DNA of 64,000 nt, taken from assembly GCF_002224675.1 (NCBI RefSeq), contig NZ_NMPZ01000003.1:121755-185754 (forward strand), given 5' to 3'. Under the pieces are notes generated by a model. That model had not been told where the DNA came from. It saw nothing but the letters and a program-made list of their open reading frames with translations, and searched no databases. The first letter of the stretch is position 1; each line of letters opens with the position of its first letter. Both the position numbers and the translations under genes were made by a program. This document shows, piece after piece, positions 42,197 through 52,311 of this stretch. Source of the stretch: Segatella copri (GTDB lineage Bacteria > Bacteroidota > Bacteroidia > Bacteroidales > Bacteroidaceae).

Positions 42197-43513
42197 ATGA
42201 TGAACCAAGCTACTCAAGACTTTATTCGCCAGCACCAGGACGATGATGTCCGCCAGCTGGCTTTTCTCGGAAGCAAGTATCCGGAAGTAGATATGCCTTT
42301 CGCTCTCGATCAGATTCGCGGGCGAAAGATGGCTCGTGTCAAGTTACCTCGTTGGGCAAGTCTCGAAGGCATCATCTATCCTCCTCATATTTCTATGGAG
42401 CAATGCTCCTCTGAATCTACTGCGCTTTACAAGGCAGAACTGGCTGCGAGGTTGCTCGGCTTGCCGGCTTCTTCATCTGGAATCGAGATGAAGGCTGAAA
42501 ATGAAATAGAGTTTGTTGACCTGACAGGTGGATTTGGAGTAGATTTCTCTTATATCGCAGCCCGATTGGGAGTGAAGTCGATGTATGTGGAGCGTCAGGC
42601 TCATCTCTGCGAGGCGGCAAAGGAGAACTTCGGGCGCTTGGGCTTGAAGAACGCCATCGTGAAGAATGGGGATGGAATTGAGGTTCTTCATTCTTTTCTG
42701 CCAAAGAAAGATGATGCTGCATCAACTGATGATTCTTTAGGCATCACTTATGACCAACCTCTGTCATTACTTAAGACCAAGCTTGGTCTTAAGTTAATCT
42801 TCATTGATCCTGCCCGTAGAGACGGTGCGGGCAACAAGGTGGTATCCTTGAAGGATTGCACGCCTGATGTCACCGTTTTGCAGGAAGAAATGCTTTCGAA
42901 GGCTGATTACGTCATCATCAAACTCTCTCCGATGCTCGACTGGCACCGTGCCATAAGCGAATTAAGCCACGTGAGAGAGGTTCATATCATCTCCGTGAAC
43001 AATGAGTGCAAGGAGCTCCTTTTAGTGCTCTCAGCGCGAAATATGGACGAAAATCTCCGCATTTATTGCATCAATGATGCGCAATCCTTCGTCTGCGAAG
43101 AGTCGGATATGGAGACTTCTTCCGTCAAGATAGCCCCATCTACCCTTGAAGAGATGCAGTATCTTTACGAGCCGAATGCGTCGTTGATGAAAGCCGGCTG
43201 TTTCGGCATTCTTTCCGATCGATATGATGCAAGGATGCTTTCCAAGAACAGCCATCTTTTCGTGAGCCAGGCGCCTATCGAGGCTTTCCCTGGCAGAAGC
43301 TTCCGCATCATCGCCGTTTCTTCCTTTAATAAGAAGGAGTTGAAGCGTCATCTGTCAGGAATCACCAAGGCGAACATCGCCACCCGCAACTTCCCTCTTT
43401 CCGTGGCAGAATTGCGCAAGCGATTGAAGTTGAAAGATGGTGGTGAAACCTATATTTTCGCCACCACATTGAGCGACGAAAGCCATGTGCTGGTGATTAC
43501 GGAGAAAAAATAA
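42197..43513 (+). CDS. SAM-dependent methyltransferase with THUMP-like C-terminal domain
   Basis: The 438 residues hold a Rossmann methyltransferase in the middle: 'FVDLTGGFGVDFSYIA' (SAM binding), 'MYVERQAHLCEAAKENF', and 'LIFIDPARRD' as the catalytic motif. The C-terminal part (about 330-438) matches the THUMP-like domain of Bacteroidetes proteins ('FPLSVAELRKRLKL'). An N-terminal helical domain comes first. An RNA substrate is likely by family; the exact site is unknown. It begins 480 bp after frdB; the start may be the second ATG (42200). Confidence 0.85.
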   Translation: MMNQATQDFIRQHQDDDVRQLAFLGSKYPEVDMPFALDQIRGRKMARVKLPRWASLEGIIYPPHISMEQCSSESTALYKAELAARLLGLPASSSGIEMKAENEIEFVDLTGGFGVDFSYIAARLGVKSMYVERQAHLCEAAKENFGRLGLKNAIVKNGDGIEVLHSFLPKKDDAASTDDSLGITYDQPLSLLKTKLGLKLIFIDPARRDGAGNKVVSLKDCTPDVTVLQEEMLSKADYVIIKLSPMLDWHRAISELSHVREVHIISVNNECKELLLVLSARNMDENLRIYCINDAQSFVCEESDMETSSVKIAPSTLEEMQYLYEPNASLMKAGCFGILSDRYDARMLSKNSHLFVSQAPIEAFPGRSFRIIAVSSFNKKELKRHLSGITKANIATRNFPLSVAELRKRLKLKDGGETYIFATTLSDESHVLVITEKK

Positions 43514-43671
43514 GCTGATTGTCTGAAAAAATAAGCTGATTTCCTGAAAAATCAAGTTCTAATCCTATAAGATGATTCCGCCAAAACCACCACTAATCGG
43601 GTGATATAAGCCACTTTGTGGCTCGTAATCATTCTTGAACCCCTAAAAAACTGAAAATAAAGATAGCAATA

Positions 43672-43703
43672 TTTGGTCGTTTGGCGAAATATTGCTATTT
43701 TTG
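43672..43703 (+). promoter_or_regulatory. Promoter of the acetyltransferase-like gene
   Basis: TTTG (43672-43675), 20-bp spacer, TATTTTTG (43696-43703); 33 bp before the ATG. Confidence 0.8.
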
Positions 43704-43735
43704 CATCCTATAATATTGCAAACTAGTTTGAAATC

Positions 43736-44887
43736 ATGTCATTAATAGAAATTAAAAAGGTCGAAAGCAAGAAGGATTTGAAGACGTTCATCGACTTCCA
43801 CTACGACCTCTACGAAGGCAACGAATACGATGTGCCTAATCTTTTCAGCGACGAAATGAATACCCTGAGCAAGGATAAGAACGCTGCGTTCGAGTTCTGC
43901 GAGGCAGAGTATTATCTTGCCTATAAGGATGGAAAACTGGCAGGTCGCGTTGCTGCTATCATCAACCATAAGGCAAACAATAAGTGGGGAAAGAAATCCG
44001 TTCGCTTCGGATGGATTGACTTCATCGACGACCGTGAGGTTTCGAAGGCTCTCTTGGATGCTGTGGAAAAGTATGGTAAAGAGAAAGGTATGGAGGATAT
44101 GGTAGGTCCGCTTGGATTTACCGATATGGACCCTGAGGGAATGCTTACCTGGGGATTCGACCAGCTCGGCACCATGCCTACCATCTACAATTACCCTTAT
44201 TATCCGGAGCACATCGAGGCCCTGGAGGGTTTTGTGGTAGATAACAAGTATGTGGAGTTCAAGATCATGGTACCTGATACCATACCGGAGAAGTACGCCA
44301 AGATAGCGATGATGATAGAGAAACGCTATAATCTGCATGTGCGCAAGCTTACCAAGAAGGAAGTCTTCCAAGGCGGAATGGGACAGAAGATTTTCGATCT
44401 CATCAACGATACCTATAAGGATCTCTATGGATATTCAGAACTCTCACAGAAGCAGATAGATCAGCTTATCAAGTCGTATCTCAGTTTTCTCGACTTCAAC
44501 CTCATCACCTGTATCGAGGATTGGACGGGTGGAGAGCATAAGCTCATCGGTGTGGGAATCACCATGCCGTCGTTGGCTCATGCCCTGAGAAAGTGCCGCC
44601 GTGGCAGATTGCTGCCTTTCGGCTGGTATCATGTGTTGAGAGCCATCAAACAGCACAAGACCAACATCGTTGACCTCCTCCTCATCGGTATTCTTCCTGA
44701 ATATCGTGCCAAGGGAGCGAATGCACTTCTCTTTGCCGATCTGATACCTTGGTACCAGAAGTATGGTATTGAGTGGGGCGAGACCCAGGTTGAGCTGGAA
44801 ACCAATGCCGGTGTGCAGGGACAGTGGGGAGCTTTGACCCCAGTAATGCACAAGCGCAGAAAGTGCTACAAGAAGATTATTAAATAA
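43736..44887 (+). CDS. GNAT-like acetyltransferase family protein
   Basis: A conserved 383-residue cytoplasmic protein of two GNAT-like halves: an N-terminal region ('YYLAYKDGKLAGRVAAII', a beta-bulge typical of GNAT strands) and a C-terminal one ('LLLIGILPEYRAKGANALLFADLIPWYQKYGI' resembling the acetyl-CoA loop and helix; 'ETNAGVQGQWGAL'). The substrate is unknown. It is 38 bp upstream of parE and probably in one operon with it. Confidence 0.75.
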   Translation: MSLIEIKKVESKKDLKTFIDFHYDLYEGNEYDVPNLFSDEMNTLSKDKNAAFEFCEAEYYLAYKDGKLAGRVAAIINHKANNKWGKKSVRFGWIDFIDDREVSKALLDAVEKYGKEKGMEDMVGPLGFTDMDPEGMLTWGFDQLGTMPTIYNYPYYPEHIEALEGFVVDNKYVEFKIMVPDTIPEKYAKIAMMIEKRYNLHVRKLTKKEVFQGGMGQKIFDLINDTYKDLYGYSELSQKQIDQLIKSYLSFLDFNLITCIEDWTGGEHKLIGVGITMPSLAHALRKCRRGRLLPFGWYHVLRAIKQHKTNIVDLLLIGILPEYRAKGANALLFADLIPWYQKYGIEWGETQVELETNAGVQGQWGALTPVMHKRRKCYKKIIK

Positions 44888-44925
44888 GGAATTAAGGGAT
44901 CTCCCCTAAAACATAGGAGGATTTT

Positions 44926-46902
44926 ATGTCAGAAGATAATAGTGAATTGAAAGCCCCACAGGAGCAGCAGCCGGTAGAATATACCGATGACAACATCCGA
45001 CACTTGAGTGATATGGAGCATGTACGTACTCGTCCGGGTATGTACATTGGTCGTCTGGGTGATGGTAACCTGCCGGAGGATGGAATCTACGTACTCTTGA
45101 AAGAGGTGGTAGATAACTCTATCGATGAGTTCAAGATGGGGGCTGGCGCCAGATTGGAGATTGATATCGAAGATCATCTGCGGGTCAGTGTGCGCGACTA
45201 TGGTCGTGGTATTCCTCAAGGTAAACTTGTCGAGGCTGTGAGCGTGCTGAATACCGGTGGTAAGTACGACAGCAAGGCGTTCAAGAAGAGTGTCGGCTTG
45301 AACGGAGTGGGTGTGAAGGCGGTGAACGCCCTCAGCTCTCATTTCGAGGTAAAGTCATTCCGTGACGGCAAGGTGCGCCATCTGAAGTTTGAGAAAGGTA
45401 TTCTGCAGAGCGATGTTACCGAAGATACGGAGGACGAGAACGGTACCTTCATCTTCTTCGAACCGGATAATACCCTGTTCAAGAACTATTCTTTCCACGA
45501 TGATTTCGTGGAAACCATGCTCCGTAACTATACTTATCTGAACACCGGACTCACCATCATGCACAATGGTCGCCGCATCCTCAGCCGTCATGGTTTGAAG
45601 GATCTCCTGACCGATAACATGACCAATGAAGGTCTTTACGAGATTGTTCACATGAAAGGCGAAGACATCGAGATTGCCTTTACCCATACCAATCAGTATG
45701 GCGAGGAGTACTATTCCTTCGTGAATGGTCAGCATACCACCCAGGGCGGTACTCATCAGAGTGCCTTCAAGGAGCATATCGCCAGAACCATCAAGGAGTT
45801 CTACGGCAAGTATGAGTATGGCGACATCCGAAACGGACTGGTGGCTGCCATTGCACTGAACGTAGAGGAGCCGGTGTTTGAGAGTCAGACGAAGATTAAG
45901 CTCGGAAGTACCACAATGTCTCCGAACGGGGGCGAAACCATCAATAAGTATGTGGGCGATTTCCTGAAGAAGGAAGTAGATAACTATCTCCATATCCACA
46001 AGGATGTGGCTGAGATTCTGGAGAACAAGATCAAGGAGAGTGAGCGTGAGCGCAAGGCGATGGCTGGCGTTACCAAACTGGCTCGTGAGCGTGCCAAGAA
46101 GGCGAACCTTCACAACCGCAAGCTGCGCGATTGCCGCATCCACTTCAGCGATGCCAAGAACGAGCTGAAGGAGGCAAGCTCCATCTTCATCACCGAGGGT
46201 GATTCTGCCAGCGGAAGCATTACCAAGAGCCGTGATGTGAACACCCAGGCGGTATTCTCGCTGCGAGGCAAGCCGTTAAACTGCTATGGTCTGACCAAGA
46301 AGGTGGTTTACGAGAACGAGGAGTTCAACCTGCTCCAGGCAGCTCTCGATATCGAGGACGGATTGGACGGATTGAGATATAATAAGGTGATTGTGGCTAC
46401 CGATGCCGATGTAGATGGAATGCACATCCGATTGCTCATCATCACCTTCTTCCTGCAGTTCTTCCCTGACCTCATCAAGAAGGGCCACGTGTATGTGCTT
46501 CAGACTCCATTGTTCCGAGTGCGCAACAAGCGAACCAAGATCAAGAACAAGCAGGCGGTGGCTGATGCCGATGCCAAGTTGGGTCCTAAGGAGAAGAAGG
46601 GCGATTTCATCACGCATTACTGTTACAGCGATGAGGAGCGACAGCAAGCCATCAGAAACCTTGGTCCTGACCCGGAAATCACCCGATTCAAGGGTTTGGG
46701 AGAGATTTCGCCAGAGGAGTTTGCCCACTTCATCGGTCCGGATATGCGATTGGAGCAGGTTACGCTCCACAAGACCGACCAGGTGCAGAAACTCCTGGAG
46801 TATTATATGGGTAAGAATACGATGGAACGTCAGAACTTCATCATCGATAACTTGGTGATTGAGGAGGATATTCCGGAGGAAGACTCAGCACCGCTGGATT
46901 AG
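44926..46902 (+). CDS. parE: DNA topoisomerase IV subunit B
   Basis: The ATPase subunit that, with ParC, decatenates chromosomes. The 658-residue protein has the GHKL ATP site ('[10 protein letters not shown]', 'VRDYGRGIP', '[15 protein letters not shown]'), the transducer ('[12 protein letters not shown]'), and the TOPRIM metal site ('[10 protein letters not shown]', '[10 protein letters not shown]'). A GyrB assignment is less likely because of the short length and the '[17 protein letters not shown]' context. parC is not in the window. It is preceded by AGGAGG at a good distance, one of the few clear SD sites here. Confidence 0.9.
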   Translation: MSEDNSELKAPQEQQPVEYTDDNIRHLSDMEHVRTRPGMYIGRLGDGNLPEDGIYVLLKEVVDNSIDEFKMGAGARLEIDIEDHLRVSVRDYGRGIPQGKLVEAVSVLNTGGKYDSKAFKKSVGLNGVGVKAVNALSSHFEVKSFRDGKVRHLKFEKGILQSDVTEDTEDENGTFIFFEPDNTLFKNYSFHDDFVETMLRNYTYLNTGLTIMHNGRRILSRHGLKDLLTDNMTNEGLYEIVHMKGEDIEIAFTHTNQYGEEYYSFVNGQHTTQGGTHQSAFKEHIARTIKEFYGKYEYGDIRNGLVAAIALNVEEPVFESQTKIKLGSTTMSPNGGETINKYVGDFLKKEVDNYLHIHKDVAEILENKIKESERERKAMAGVTKLARERAKKANLHNRKLRDCRIHFSDAKNELKEASSIFITEGDSASGSITKSRDVNTQAVFSLRGKPLNCYGLTKKVVYENEEFNLLQAALDIEDGLDGLRYNKVIVATDADVDGMHIRLLIITFFLQFFPDLIKKGHVYVLQTPLFRVRNKRTKIKNKQAVADADAKLGPKEKKGDFITHYCYSDEERQQAIRNLGPDPEITRFKGLGEISPEEFAHFIGPDMRLEQVTLHKTDQVQKLLEYYMGKNTMERQNFIIDNLVIEEDIPEEDSAPLD

Positions 46903-46962
46903 GATAAGTGAAAAGTGAAGAACGAAGGATTCTCTCTTTTCTAAGCAATAAGTTCAAAGTAA

Positions 46963-48546
46963 ATGAAAAAATATCTATTTATAGCGCTCCTGGCGTTCCT
47001 GGCAGTAACTTCTGCCAGTGCCCAGCTGCGTATCAAGATGGGCAAGAATAGCCCGATAGAGAAGTTGGGTAGGGCGGAAATCGCCATTACCAACCTCTAT
47101 GTGGATAGTGTGGATGAGAACAAGCTTGTAGAGGACGCCATCCGTGGTATGCTCGAGAAGCTCGACCCTCATTCCTCTTATGCCACAGCCAAGGAAACCA
47201 AGGCGATGAATGAACCGCTGAATGGCAGTTTCGATGGCATTGGCGTGCAGTTTAACATGGTAGATGATACCTTGCTCGTCATCCAGCCCGTAGTGAATGG
47301 TCCTTCCGAGAAGGTGGGAATCATAGCCGGCGATCGCATCGTTGCGGTGAATGATACGGCTATTTCGGGCGTGAAGATGAGCAAGGAGGAAATCATGAAG
47401 CGCCTCCGTGGTCCTAAGGGAACCACGGTGAATCTTACCATCGTGCGCCGTGGCATCAAGGACAAGCTTACTTTCAAGGTGAAGCGTGACAAGATTCCGG
47501 TAACCACGATGGATGCGGCTTATATGATTCGTCCGGGAATCGGATACATTCGACTGGGAAGCTTCGGCCTGACCAGCTACAAGGAGGTGACTACGGCGAT
47601 GGATTCGCTCAAGAAAGTGGGAATGAAAGACCTGATCTTCGACCTTGAGGATAATGGCGGCGGCTACCTTCAGGCAGCCGCTCAGATAGCCAACGAGTTC
47701 CTGCAGAAGGGAGATCTCATCGTTTATACCAGTGGTCGTGCAGCTCCCCGTCAGGAGTACAAGGCGCAGGCTAACGGAAGATGGCGCAAGGGCAAGGTGG
47801 TGGTGCTTACCAATGAGTTTACAGCTTCTGCCGCAGAGATTGTTTCCGGAGCCATCCAGGATCAGGACCGTGGAGTAGTGGTAGGTCGCAGAACCTTCGG
47901 CAAGGGATTGGTTCAGCGTCCGCTTACCTTCGATGATGGCAGCGAGATTCGTCTCACCATCGCCCATTATTATACGCCTAGCGGCAGATGCATCCAGAAG
48001 CCGTATAAGAAGGGAGACAGACTGGATTATGCGATGGATCTCGACAATCGCTACAAGCATGGCGAGTTCACCAACCAGGACAGCATCCATCTTTCCGATA
48101 GCTTGAAGTATTATACTTTGCGCAAGCACCGTGTGGTTTATGGTGGTGGCGGAATCATGCCCGATTATTTCGTGCCATTGGATACTACCAAGTACACCAA
48201 GATGCACCGTCAGCTGGCAGCCAAGAGCATCGTCATCAACCACAGCCTGAAGTTTATCGATGCGCATCGCAAGGAATTGAAGAGCCAGTATAAGGATTTC
48301 AACAAGTTCCTGGCAAGCTACGAGGTTCCTTCTTCGCTCATCGAAGCCATTATTGCAGAGGGCAAGAAAGAGAAGATAGAGCCTAAGGATGAGGCTGAAT
48401 TGACTCAGACAAAGAAATACCTCGCCCTGCAGTTGAAGGCCCTTGTAGCAAGAGATATCTGGGATATGAGTCAATACTTCCAGGTTTGGAACGAGACCAA
48501 CGAGATTGTTCAGCGTGCCGTGAAGCTGCTGACCACGGGGAAGTAA
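46963..48546 (+). CDS. S41-family C-terminal processing peptidase, exported
   Basis: The 527 residues begin with a signal peptide ('YLFIALLAFLAVTSASAQ'). An N-terminal helical part, a PDZ domain (about 85-170, 'GIGVQFNMVDDTLLV', 'AGDRIVAVN') and the S41 catalytic core follow, with the Ser in 'NEFTASAAEIVSGAIQD' and the Lys in 'RRTFGKGLVQ'. It trims or degrades envelope proteins in the periplasm. It lies 60 bp after parE; the start is preceded by AGTTCAAAGTA, shared with dtd and coaD. Confidence 0.93.
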   Translation: MKKYLFIALLAFLAVTSASAQLRIKMGKNSPIEKLGRAEIAITNLYVDSVDENKLVEDAIRGMLEKLDPHSSYATAKETKAMNEPLNGSFDGIGVQFNMVDDTLLVIQPVVNGPSEKVGIIAGDRIVAVNDTAISGVKMSKEEIMKRLRGPKGTTVNLTIVRRGIKDKLTFKVKRDKIPVTTMDAAYMIRPGIGYIRLGSFGLTSYKEVTTAMDSLKKVGMKDLIFDLEDNGGGYLQAAAQIANEFLQKGDLIVYTSGRAAPRQEYKAQANGRWRKGKVVVLTNEFTASAAEIVSGAIQDQDRGVVVGRRTFGKGLVQRPLTFDDGSEIRLTIAHYYTPSGRCIQKPYKKGDRLDYAMDLDNRYKHGEFTNQDSIHLSDSLKYYTLRKHRVVYGGGGIMPDYFVPLDTTKYTKMHRQLAAKSIVINHSLKFIDAHRKELKSQYKDFNKFLASYEVPSSLIEAIIAEGKKEKIEPKDEAELTQTKKYLALQLKALVARDIWDMSQYFQVWNETNEIVQRAVKLLTTGK

Positions 48547-48560
48547 CTATAGAAAAAACG

Positions 48561-48584
48561 GCTGTTAACTGTTAACCTGTTAAC
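48561..48584 (+). repeat. GTTAAC-type dispersed repeat, copy 1 of 3
   Basis: A 24-nt string starting GCTGTTAACTGTTAAC, identical to 52086-52109 and 56146-56169; located 14 bp after the S41 peptidase stop. Confidence 0.9.
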
Positions 48585-48604
48585 CCGTGAGGTAATGAGA
48601 TAAG

Positions 48605-48648
48605 AAAAGGTCGTGAGGTTTCTGATAGAACTTCACGACCTTTTTTGT
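48605..48648 (+). terminator. Terminator after the S41 peptidase gene
   Basis: AAAAGGTCGTGAGGTT (48605-48620) pairs with 48629-48644 at 15 of 16 positions, then TTG. Confidence 0.85.
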
Positions 48649-48691
48649 GTATTTATCTTTTTCCGAATTCATGAATCCTTTCTGAATTCAT

Positions 48692-49663
48692 TTACTTCTT
48701 CTCATGCATGCGATCCCATTTCAGATAGATTCCGGCAAGGATGGTGCCCGAAATACTGTGCCAGGCACAACTGATGGCGCAAGGCAATACGGCGAGGGGC
48801 TGGGCGGCGAAGAAATTGCCCGCAAGAACCGTGGCAAGACCGGCATTCTGCATTCCCACCTCAATACTGATGGTGCGCTTCTTAGCTGTATTGAAGCCCG
48901 CCAGCTTTCCGGCAAGCCAACCGAGACAGTAACCCAGGGTGTTGTGGCAGAAAACCACGGCAAAAGTCCAGAGGAAAAGCGATAAGCCACGAGCCACCAA
49001 GTCATCGTGAACCGTAGAAATCACACCTCCCACAATAATCGCCAGACAGGTGACGCTGATGCCCGGCATCAGACTCTGGATGGTAGGGAAGCAATCCTTC
49101 TTGCCATAGATATAATTCAAAGCGCAGCCGATGGCCACAGGGATAATCGTAACTATCAGAATGTTGATGAACATTCCCACAGCATCTACATGGATAATCT
49201 CGCCTGCCGTAATCTTCATCAGCAGCGGAGTCATCACTGGCGCAAGAATCGTAGAGGCGCAGGTCATTCCTACGGAGAAAGCTACGTCGCCATGACACAG
49301 ATAACTCATGATGTTGCTCGAAACGCCGCCCGGACAGCAACCTACCAGCAGGATTCCGAGTGCCAGGGCTGGGTCAAGATGCCACACATGAACCAGGGTA
49401 TAAGCCACGCCAGGCATGATGATGAACTGGGCGCAGGCACCGATGAAGACATCCAGCGGGCGCTGAGCCAGAATCTTGAAGTCGTTGGTGGTCAGGGTCA
49501 AGCCCATGGTGAGCATGATGATGCCGAGAATGACGGTTTGAGTAGTTCCGCGCACCCAGTCGAAGGTATGTGGGAAGAAGAATGTGAATACTGCTACACC
49601 TATTACAAAGATAGAGGTGTAATTGGCCAGCAACTTGCTGAGCCCCTGAAAAAACTTTAGCAT
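48692..49663 (-). CDS. Bile acid:sodium symporter family transporter
   Basis: A 323-residue inner-membrane protein with nine to ten transmembrane segments of the BASS/SBF family. Typical features are 'TMGLTLTTNDF', 'GILLVGCCPGGVSSNIMSYL' (sodium-binding crossover region), 'SVGMTCASTILAPVMTPLL' and 'SIEVGMQNAGLATVLA'. Members transport bile acids, pantoate, pyruvate and related organic anions with sodium; the substrate here is not predictable. It is monocistronic, convergent with the S41 peptidase gene and with its own promoter. Confidence 0.9.
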   Translation of the reverse strand: MLKFFQGLSKLLANYTSIFVIGVAVFTFFFPHTFDWVRGTTQTVILGIIMLTMGLTLTTNDFKILAQRPLDVFIGACAQFIIMPGVAYTLVHVWHLDPALALGILLVGCCPGGVSSNIMSYLCHGDVAFSVGMTCASTILAPVMTPLLMKITAGEIIHVDAVGMFINILIVTIIPVAIGCALNYIYGKKDCFPTIQSLMPGISVTCLAIIVGGVISTVHDDLVARGLSLFLWTFAVVFCHNTLGYCLGWLAGKLAGFNTAKKRTISIEVGMQNAGLATVLAGNFFAAQPLAVLPCAISCAWHSISGTILAGIYLKWDRMHEKK

Positions 49664-49791
49664 AATTCTATTTCTTTTTAAAATCCTGATATTTCTCTCT
49701 TATTTGCAATCTCTGGGATGATTGTCTTTGACAATCTCTCTTCTTTCTTTCTCTCCTCTCCTCCTTCTTTCCTCGCTTTCAATATTGGGTG

Positions 49792-49823
49792 CAAAAGTAC
49801 GTCTTTTCTACCGAATAAACAAA
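49792..49823 (-). promoter_or_regulatory. Promoter of the BASS transporter gene
   Basis: Minus strand: TTTG, 20-bp spacer, TACTTTTG; the leader of about 120 nt is very purine-rich. Confidence 0.75.
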
Positions 49824-49958
49824 TTATTCAATAATTAAATATCAAATTATAATATTTTTGTTGGTTTAAGCTTACGAATCTGCACGAATCTTCTTGGATT
49901 GTGCAAAATCTGAGGCAAAATAATTCGGCTTTTCTTCTTTAATTCCGCAACAAATGTG

Positions 49959-49966
49959 TAACTTTG
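49959..49966 (+). promoter_or_regulatory. -7 element of the ruvB promoter
   Basis: TAACTTTG, 28 bp before the ruvB ATG; the -33 box is not evident. Confidence 0.5.
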
Positions 49967-49994
49967 CACCCATATTATCGATAATAGTCATAGA

Positions 49995-51029
49995 ATGAAC
50001 GAAGATTTTGATATAAGACAACAGACGGTTTCTCCTGCCGAAAAGGAATTCGAGAAAGCACTGCGCCCACTGAAGTTCTCCGACTTCAGCGGACAGAATG
50101 GCGTGGTGGATAATCTCGAAGTCTTCGTAGAGGCTGCCAAGTATCGTGGCGAACCGCTCGACCATACCCTCTTGCACGGTCCTCCGGGATTGGGTAAGAC
50201 CACATTGAGTAACATCATCGCCAACGAACTGGGTGTGGGCTTCAAGATTACATCAGGCCCTGTGCTCGATAAGCCGGGCGACCTGGCAGGTATCCTTACC
50301 TCCCTGGAGCCTAACGATGTGCTCTTCATCGATGAAATCCACCGCCTTTCGCCAGTGGTAGAGGAGTATCTCTATTCGGCGATGGAGGATTACCGCATCG
50401 ACATCATGATAGACAAGGGGCCTTCGGCACGAAGCATCCAGATAGATTTGAATCCGTTTACCCTCGTGGGAGCCACCACCCGTAGCGGACTTCTCACGGC
50501 TCCGCTCCGTGCCCGTTTCGGAATCAATCTGCATCTGGAATACTACGACCCTGAGACGCTTCAGAAGATTATCAAGCGAAGTGCGATGCTCCTGCAGGTG
50601 CCGATAGAAGATGAGGCGGCAGTAGAAATCTCCCGCCGCTCGCGTGGAACCCCTCGTATCGCCAACTCATTATTGCGAAGAGTGCGTGATTTCGCCCAGG
50701 TGAAGGGCAACGGAACCATCACTTACGAGATTGCCCAGATGGCGCTCAAGGCACTGAACATCGACCAGTATGGCTTGGACGAGATAGACAACAAGATTCT
50801 CACCACCATCATCGACAAGTTCCGTGGAGGTCCGGTGGGCGTAAGCACCATTGCCACGGCTATTGGCGAAGATGGCGGCACCGTAGAGGAGGTTTACGAG
50901 CCATTCCTCATCATGGAAGGCTTCATCAAGCGTACGCCACGAGGCAGAATGGCCACCAAGCTTGCCTATGATCATCTCGGCAGGAATCCGTATGGAAGCA
51001 ACATCATGCAGGGCGACCTGTTTGAATAA
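49995..51029 (+). CDS. ruvB: Holliday junction branch migration ATPase RuvB
   Basis: The AAA+ motor of the RuvAB branch-migration complex. The 344 residues show Walker A '[12 protein letters not shown]', Walker B 'LFIDEIHRL', sensor I 'LVGATTRSG', sensor II in '[22 protein letters not shown]' and the C-terminal winged helix ('[17 protein letters not shown]'). The start at 49995 is supported by the -7 element. It is followed by coaD after 11 bp. ruvA and ruvC are not in the window. Confidence 0.96.
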   Translation: MNEDFDIRQQTVSPAEKEFEKALRPLKFSDFSGQNGVVDNLEVFVEAAKYRGEPLDHTLLHGPPGLGKTTLSNIIANELGVGFKITSGPVLDKPGDLAGILTSLEPNDVLFIDEIHRLSPVVEEYLYSAMEDYRIDIMIDKGPSARSIQIDLNPFTLVGATTRSGLLTAPLRARFGINLHLEYYDPETLQKIIKRSAMLLQVPIEDEAAVEISRRSRGTPRIANSLLRRVRDFAQVKGNGTITYEIAQMALKALNIDQYGLDEIDNKILTTIIDKFRGGPVGVSTIATAIGEDGGTVEEVYEPFLIMEGFIKRTPRGRMATKLAYDHLGRNPYGSNIMQGDLFE

Positions 51030-51040
51030 AGTTCAAAGTA

Positions 51041-51526
51041 ATGAAGATAGGAATATTTACGGGTACATTCGACCCATTTACGATAGGACATCAGAACATC
51101 GCCGAGCGTGCCTTGCCCATGTTCGACAAGCTCGTGATTGCAGTAGCGATGAGCAAGCTGAAACATGCGCAGGAGGAAATCTCGAAGCGTGTGGAGGATA
51201 TTAAGGCTGTTTTTCCGAAGGAATGTGCAGAGCTGGTAGATGCGGAGGATGCTTCCAAGGGTTATCGCCTGGAGGTGGTTGCCTACGATGACCTCACCAT
51301 CGACCTGGCGCATCGCCTGGGAGCCAAGTTCCTGGTTCGCGGCGTTCGTTCAGCCAAGGATTTCGAGTACGAGCGAGAGCAGGCTGACATCAACAAGCAG
51401 TTGGGCGGCGTAGAAACCATCCTGCTGTTTTCCGACCCAAGATACAGCAGCATCAGCTCAACGCTGGTTAGGGAATTGAGATTCTTCGGAAGAGAAGTAG
51501 ATGAATTTTTACCAAAAATAAAATAA
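51041..51526 (+). CDS. coaD: Phosphopantetheine adenylyltransferase
   Basis: Forms dephospho-CoA from 4'-phosphopantetheine and ATP. The 161-residue nucleotidyltransferase has 'GTFDPFTIGHQNI' (T/HxGH), 'RGVRSAKDFEYEREQADINKQL' and 'DPRYSSISSTLVREL' (ISSTxxR). It is the middle gene of ruvB-coaD-ybeY, with an AGTTCAAAGTA string directly before its ATG. Confidence 0.95.
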   Translation: MKIGIFTGTFDPFTIGHQNIAERALPMFDKLVIAVAMSKLKHAQEEISKRVEDIKAVFPKECAELVDAEDASKGYRLEVVAYDDLTIDLAHRLGAKFLVRGVRSAKDFEYEREQADINKQLGGVETILLFSDPRYSSISSTLVRELRFFGREVDEFLPKIK

Positions 51527-51545
51527 AAATAGGAGGAAGAAGCGT

Positions 51546-51980
51546 ATGATAACATACAATGTAGATGGCGTGAAAATGCCAAAGATCAAGAAGCGCGACA
51601 CCAGTGCCTGGATTCGCAAGGTAGCTGCCTCTCATGGCCGCAAGGTGGGAGAGATAGGCTATATGTTTGTAGATGACGAGAAGATTCTCGAAGTGAACAA
51701 CGAGTATCTGGGTCATGATTACTATACCGATGTCATCACCTTCGATTATGATGAGGATGATGTGATTAACGGTGACATCGTGATTTCGCTCGATACCGTG
51801 CGTACCAATGCCGAGCAGTTTGGCAAGACCTACGATGATGAGCTTCACCGCGTCATCATCCACGGCATCCTGCACCTCTGCGGCATCAATGACAAAGGTC
51901 CGGGAGAGCGAGAAATCATGGAGGAGAACGAGAACAAGGCATTAGCCCTGCTCGAAGGTGCTTCTATATTGAAGAAGTAA
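51546..51980 (+). CDS. ybeY: Endoribonuclease YbeY, 16S rRNA maturation
   Basis: A zinc RNase for 16S rRNA 3'-end maturation and ribosome quality control. The 144-residue protein has 'DYYTDVITFDYD' and the zinc site 'HRVIIHGILHLCGIND'; relatives have HxxxHxxGxxH, and here the third ligand position (Asn or Asp for His) deviates, as in other Bacteroidetes members. It follows coaD by 19 bp with AGGAGG as ribosome binding site. Confidence 0.9.
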   Translation: MITYNVDGVKMPKIKKRDTSAWIRKVAASHGRKVGEIGYMFVDDEKILEVNNEYLGHDYYTDVITFDYDEDDVINGDIVISLDTVRTNAEQFGKTYDDELHRVIIHGILHLCGINDKGPGEREIMEENENKALALLEGASILKK

Positions 51981-52085
51981 AGCCCTTCGATATTGGGAAG
52001 CCATTCCTTTGATGTTGGAATTAAGTTTCCAATATTTAGAGATACATTCCCTCTTCGAATTTCCCGGTAGAAGTATAGAAAAACA

Positions 52086-52109
52086 GCTGTTAACTGTTAA
52101 CCTGTTAAC
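52086..52109 (+). repeat. GTTAAC-type dispersed repeat, copy 2 of 3
   Basis: Identical over 24 nt to 48561-48584 and 56146-56169. It is followed by two direct GTTAAGATGAACAGTTAA units at 52118 and 52145 (period 27). Confidence 0.9.
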
Positions 52110-52206
52110 TCTTGGTGGTTAAGATGAACAGTTAAGTCTTGGCAGTTAAGATGAACAGTTAACTCTTAATGTGGTTCATGAAGCGGGCTGAAGGCCCAGC
52201 AAGCTC

Positions 52207-52310
52207 TTAGCCCAGGGCAACACCCTGGGTACAAGGAAGATATAACGGATTCGCCCTGTAAGGGCAAAAGCTTTCATATACGAGGCTTTTGCTCCTACAG
52301 GGCGTTTTGC
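52207..52310. repeat. Palindromic intergenic repeat, copy left of dusB
   Basis: Contains AGCCCAGGGC-AACA-CCCTGGG (52209-52229) and a long stem made of CGCCCTGTA-AGG-GCAAAAGC and its reverse complement ending TACAGGGCG (52252-52306). The 22-nt segment 52252-52273 is the exact inverse of 53422-53443. The rest of the 51981-52311 gap contains only the other repeats listed. Confidence 0.8.
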
Positions 52311-52311
52311 T

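Noticed and set aside
46975..48474. 499-codon minus-strand frame opposite the S41 peptidase
   Set aside because: The opposite strand encodes a complete S41 protease with catalytic residues; the antisense frame has no protein features.
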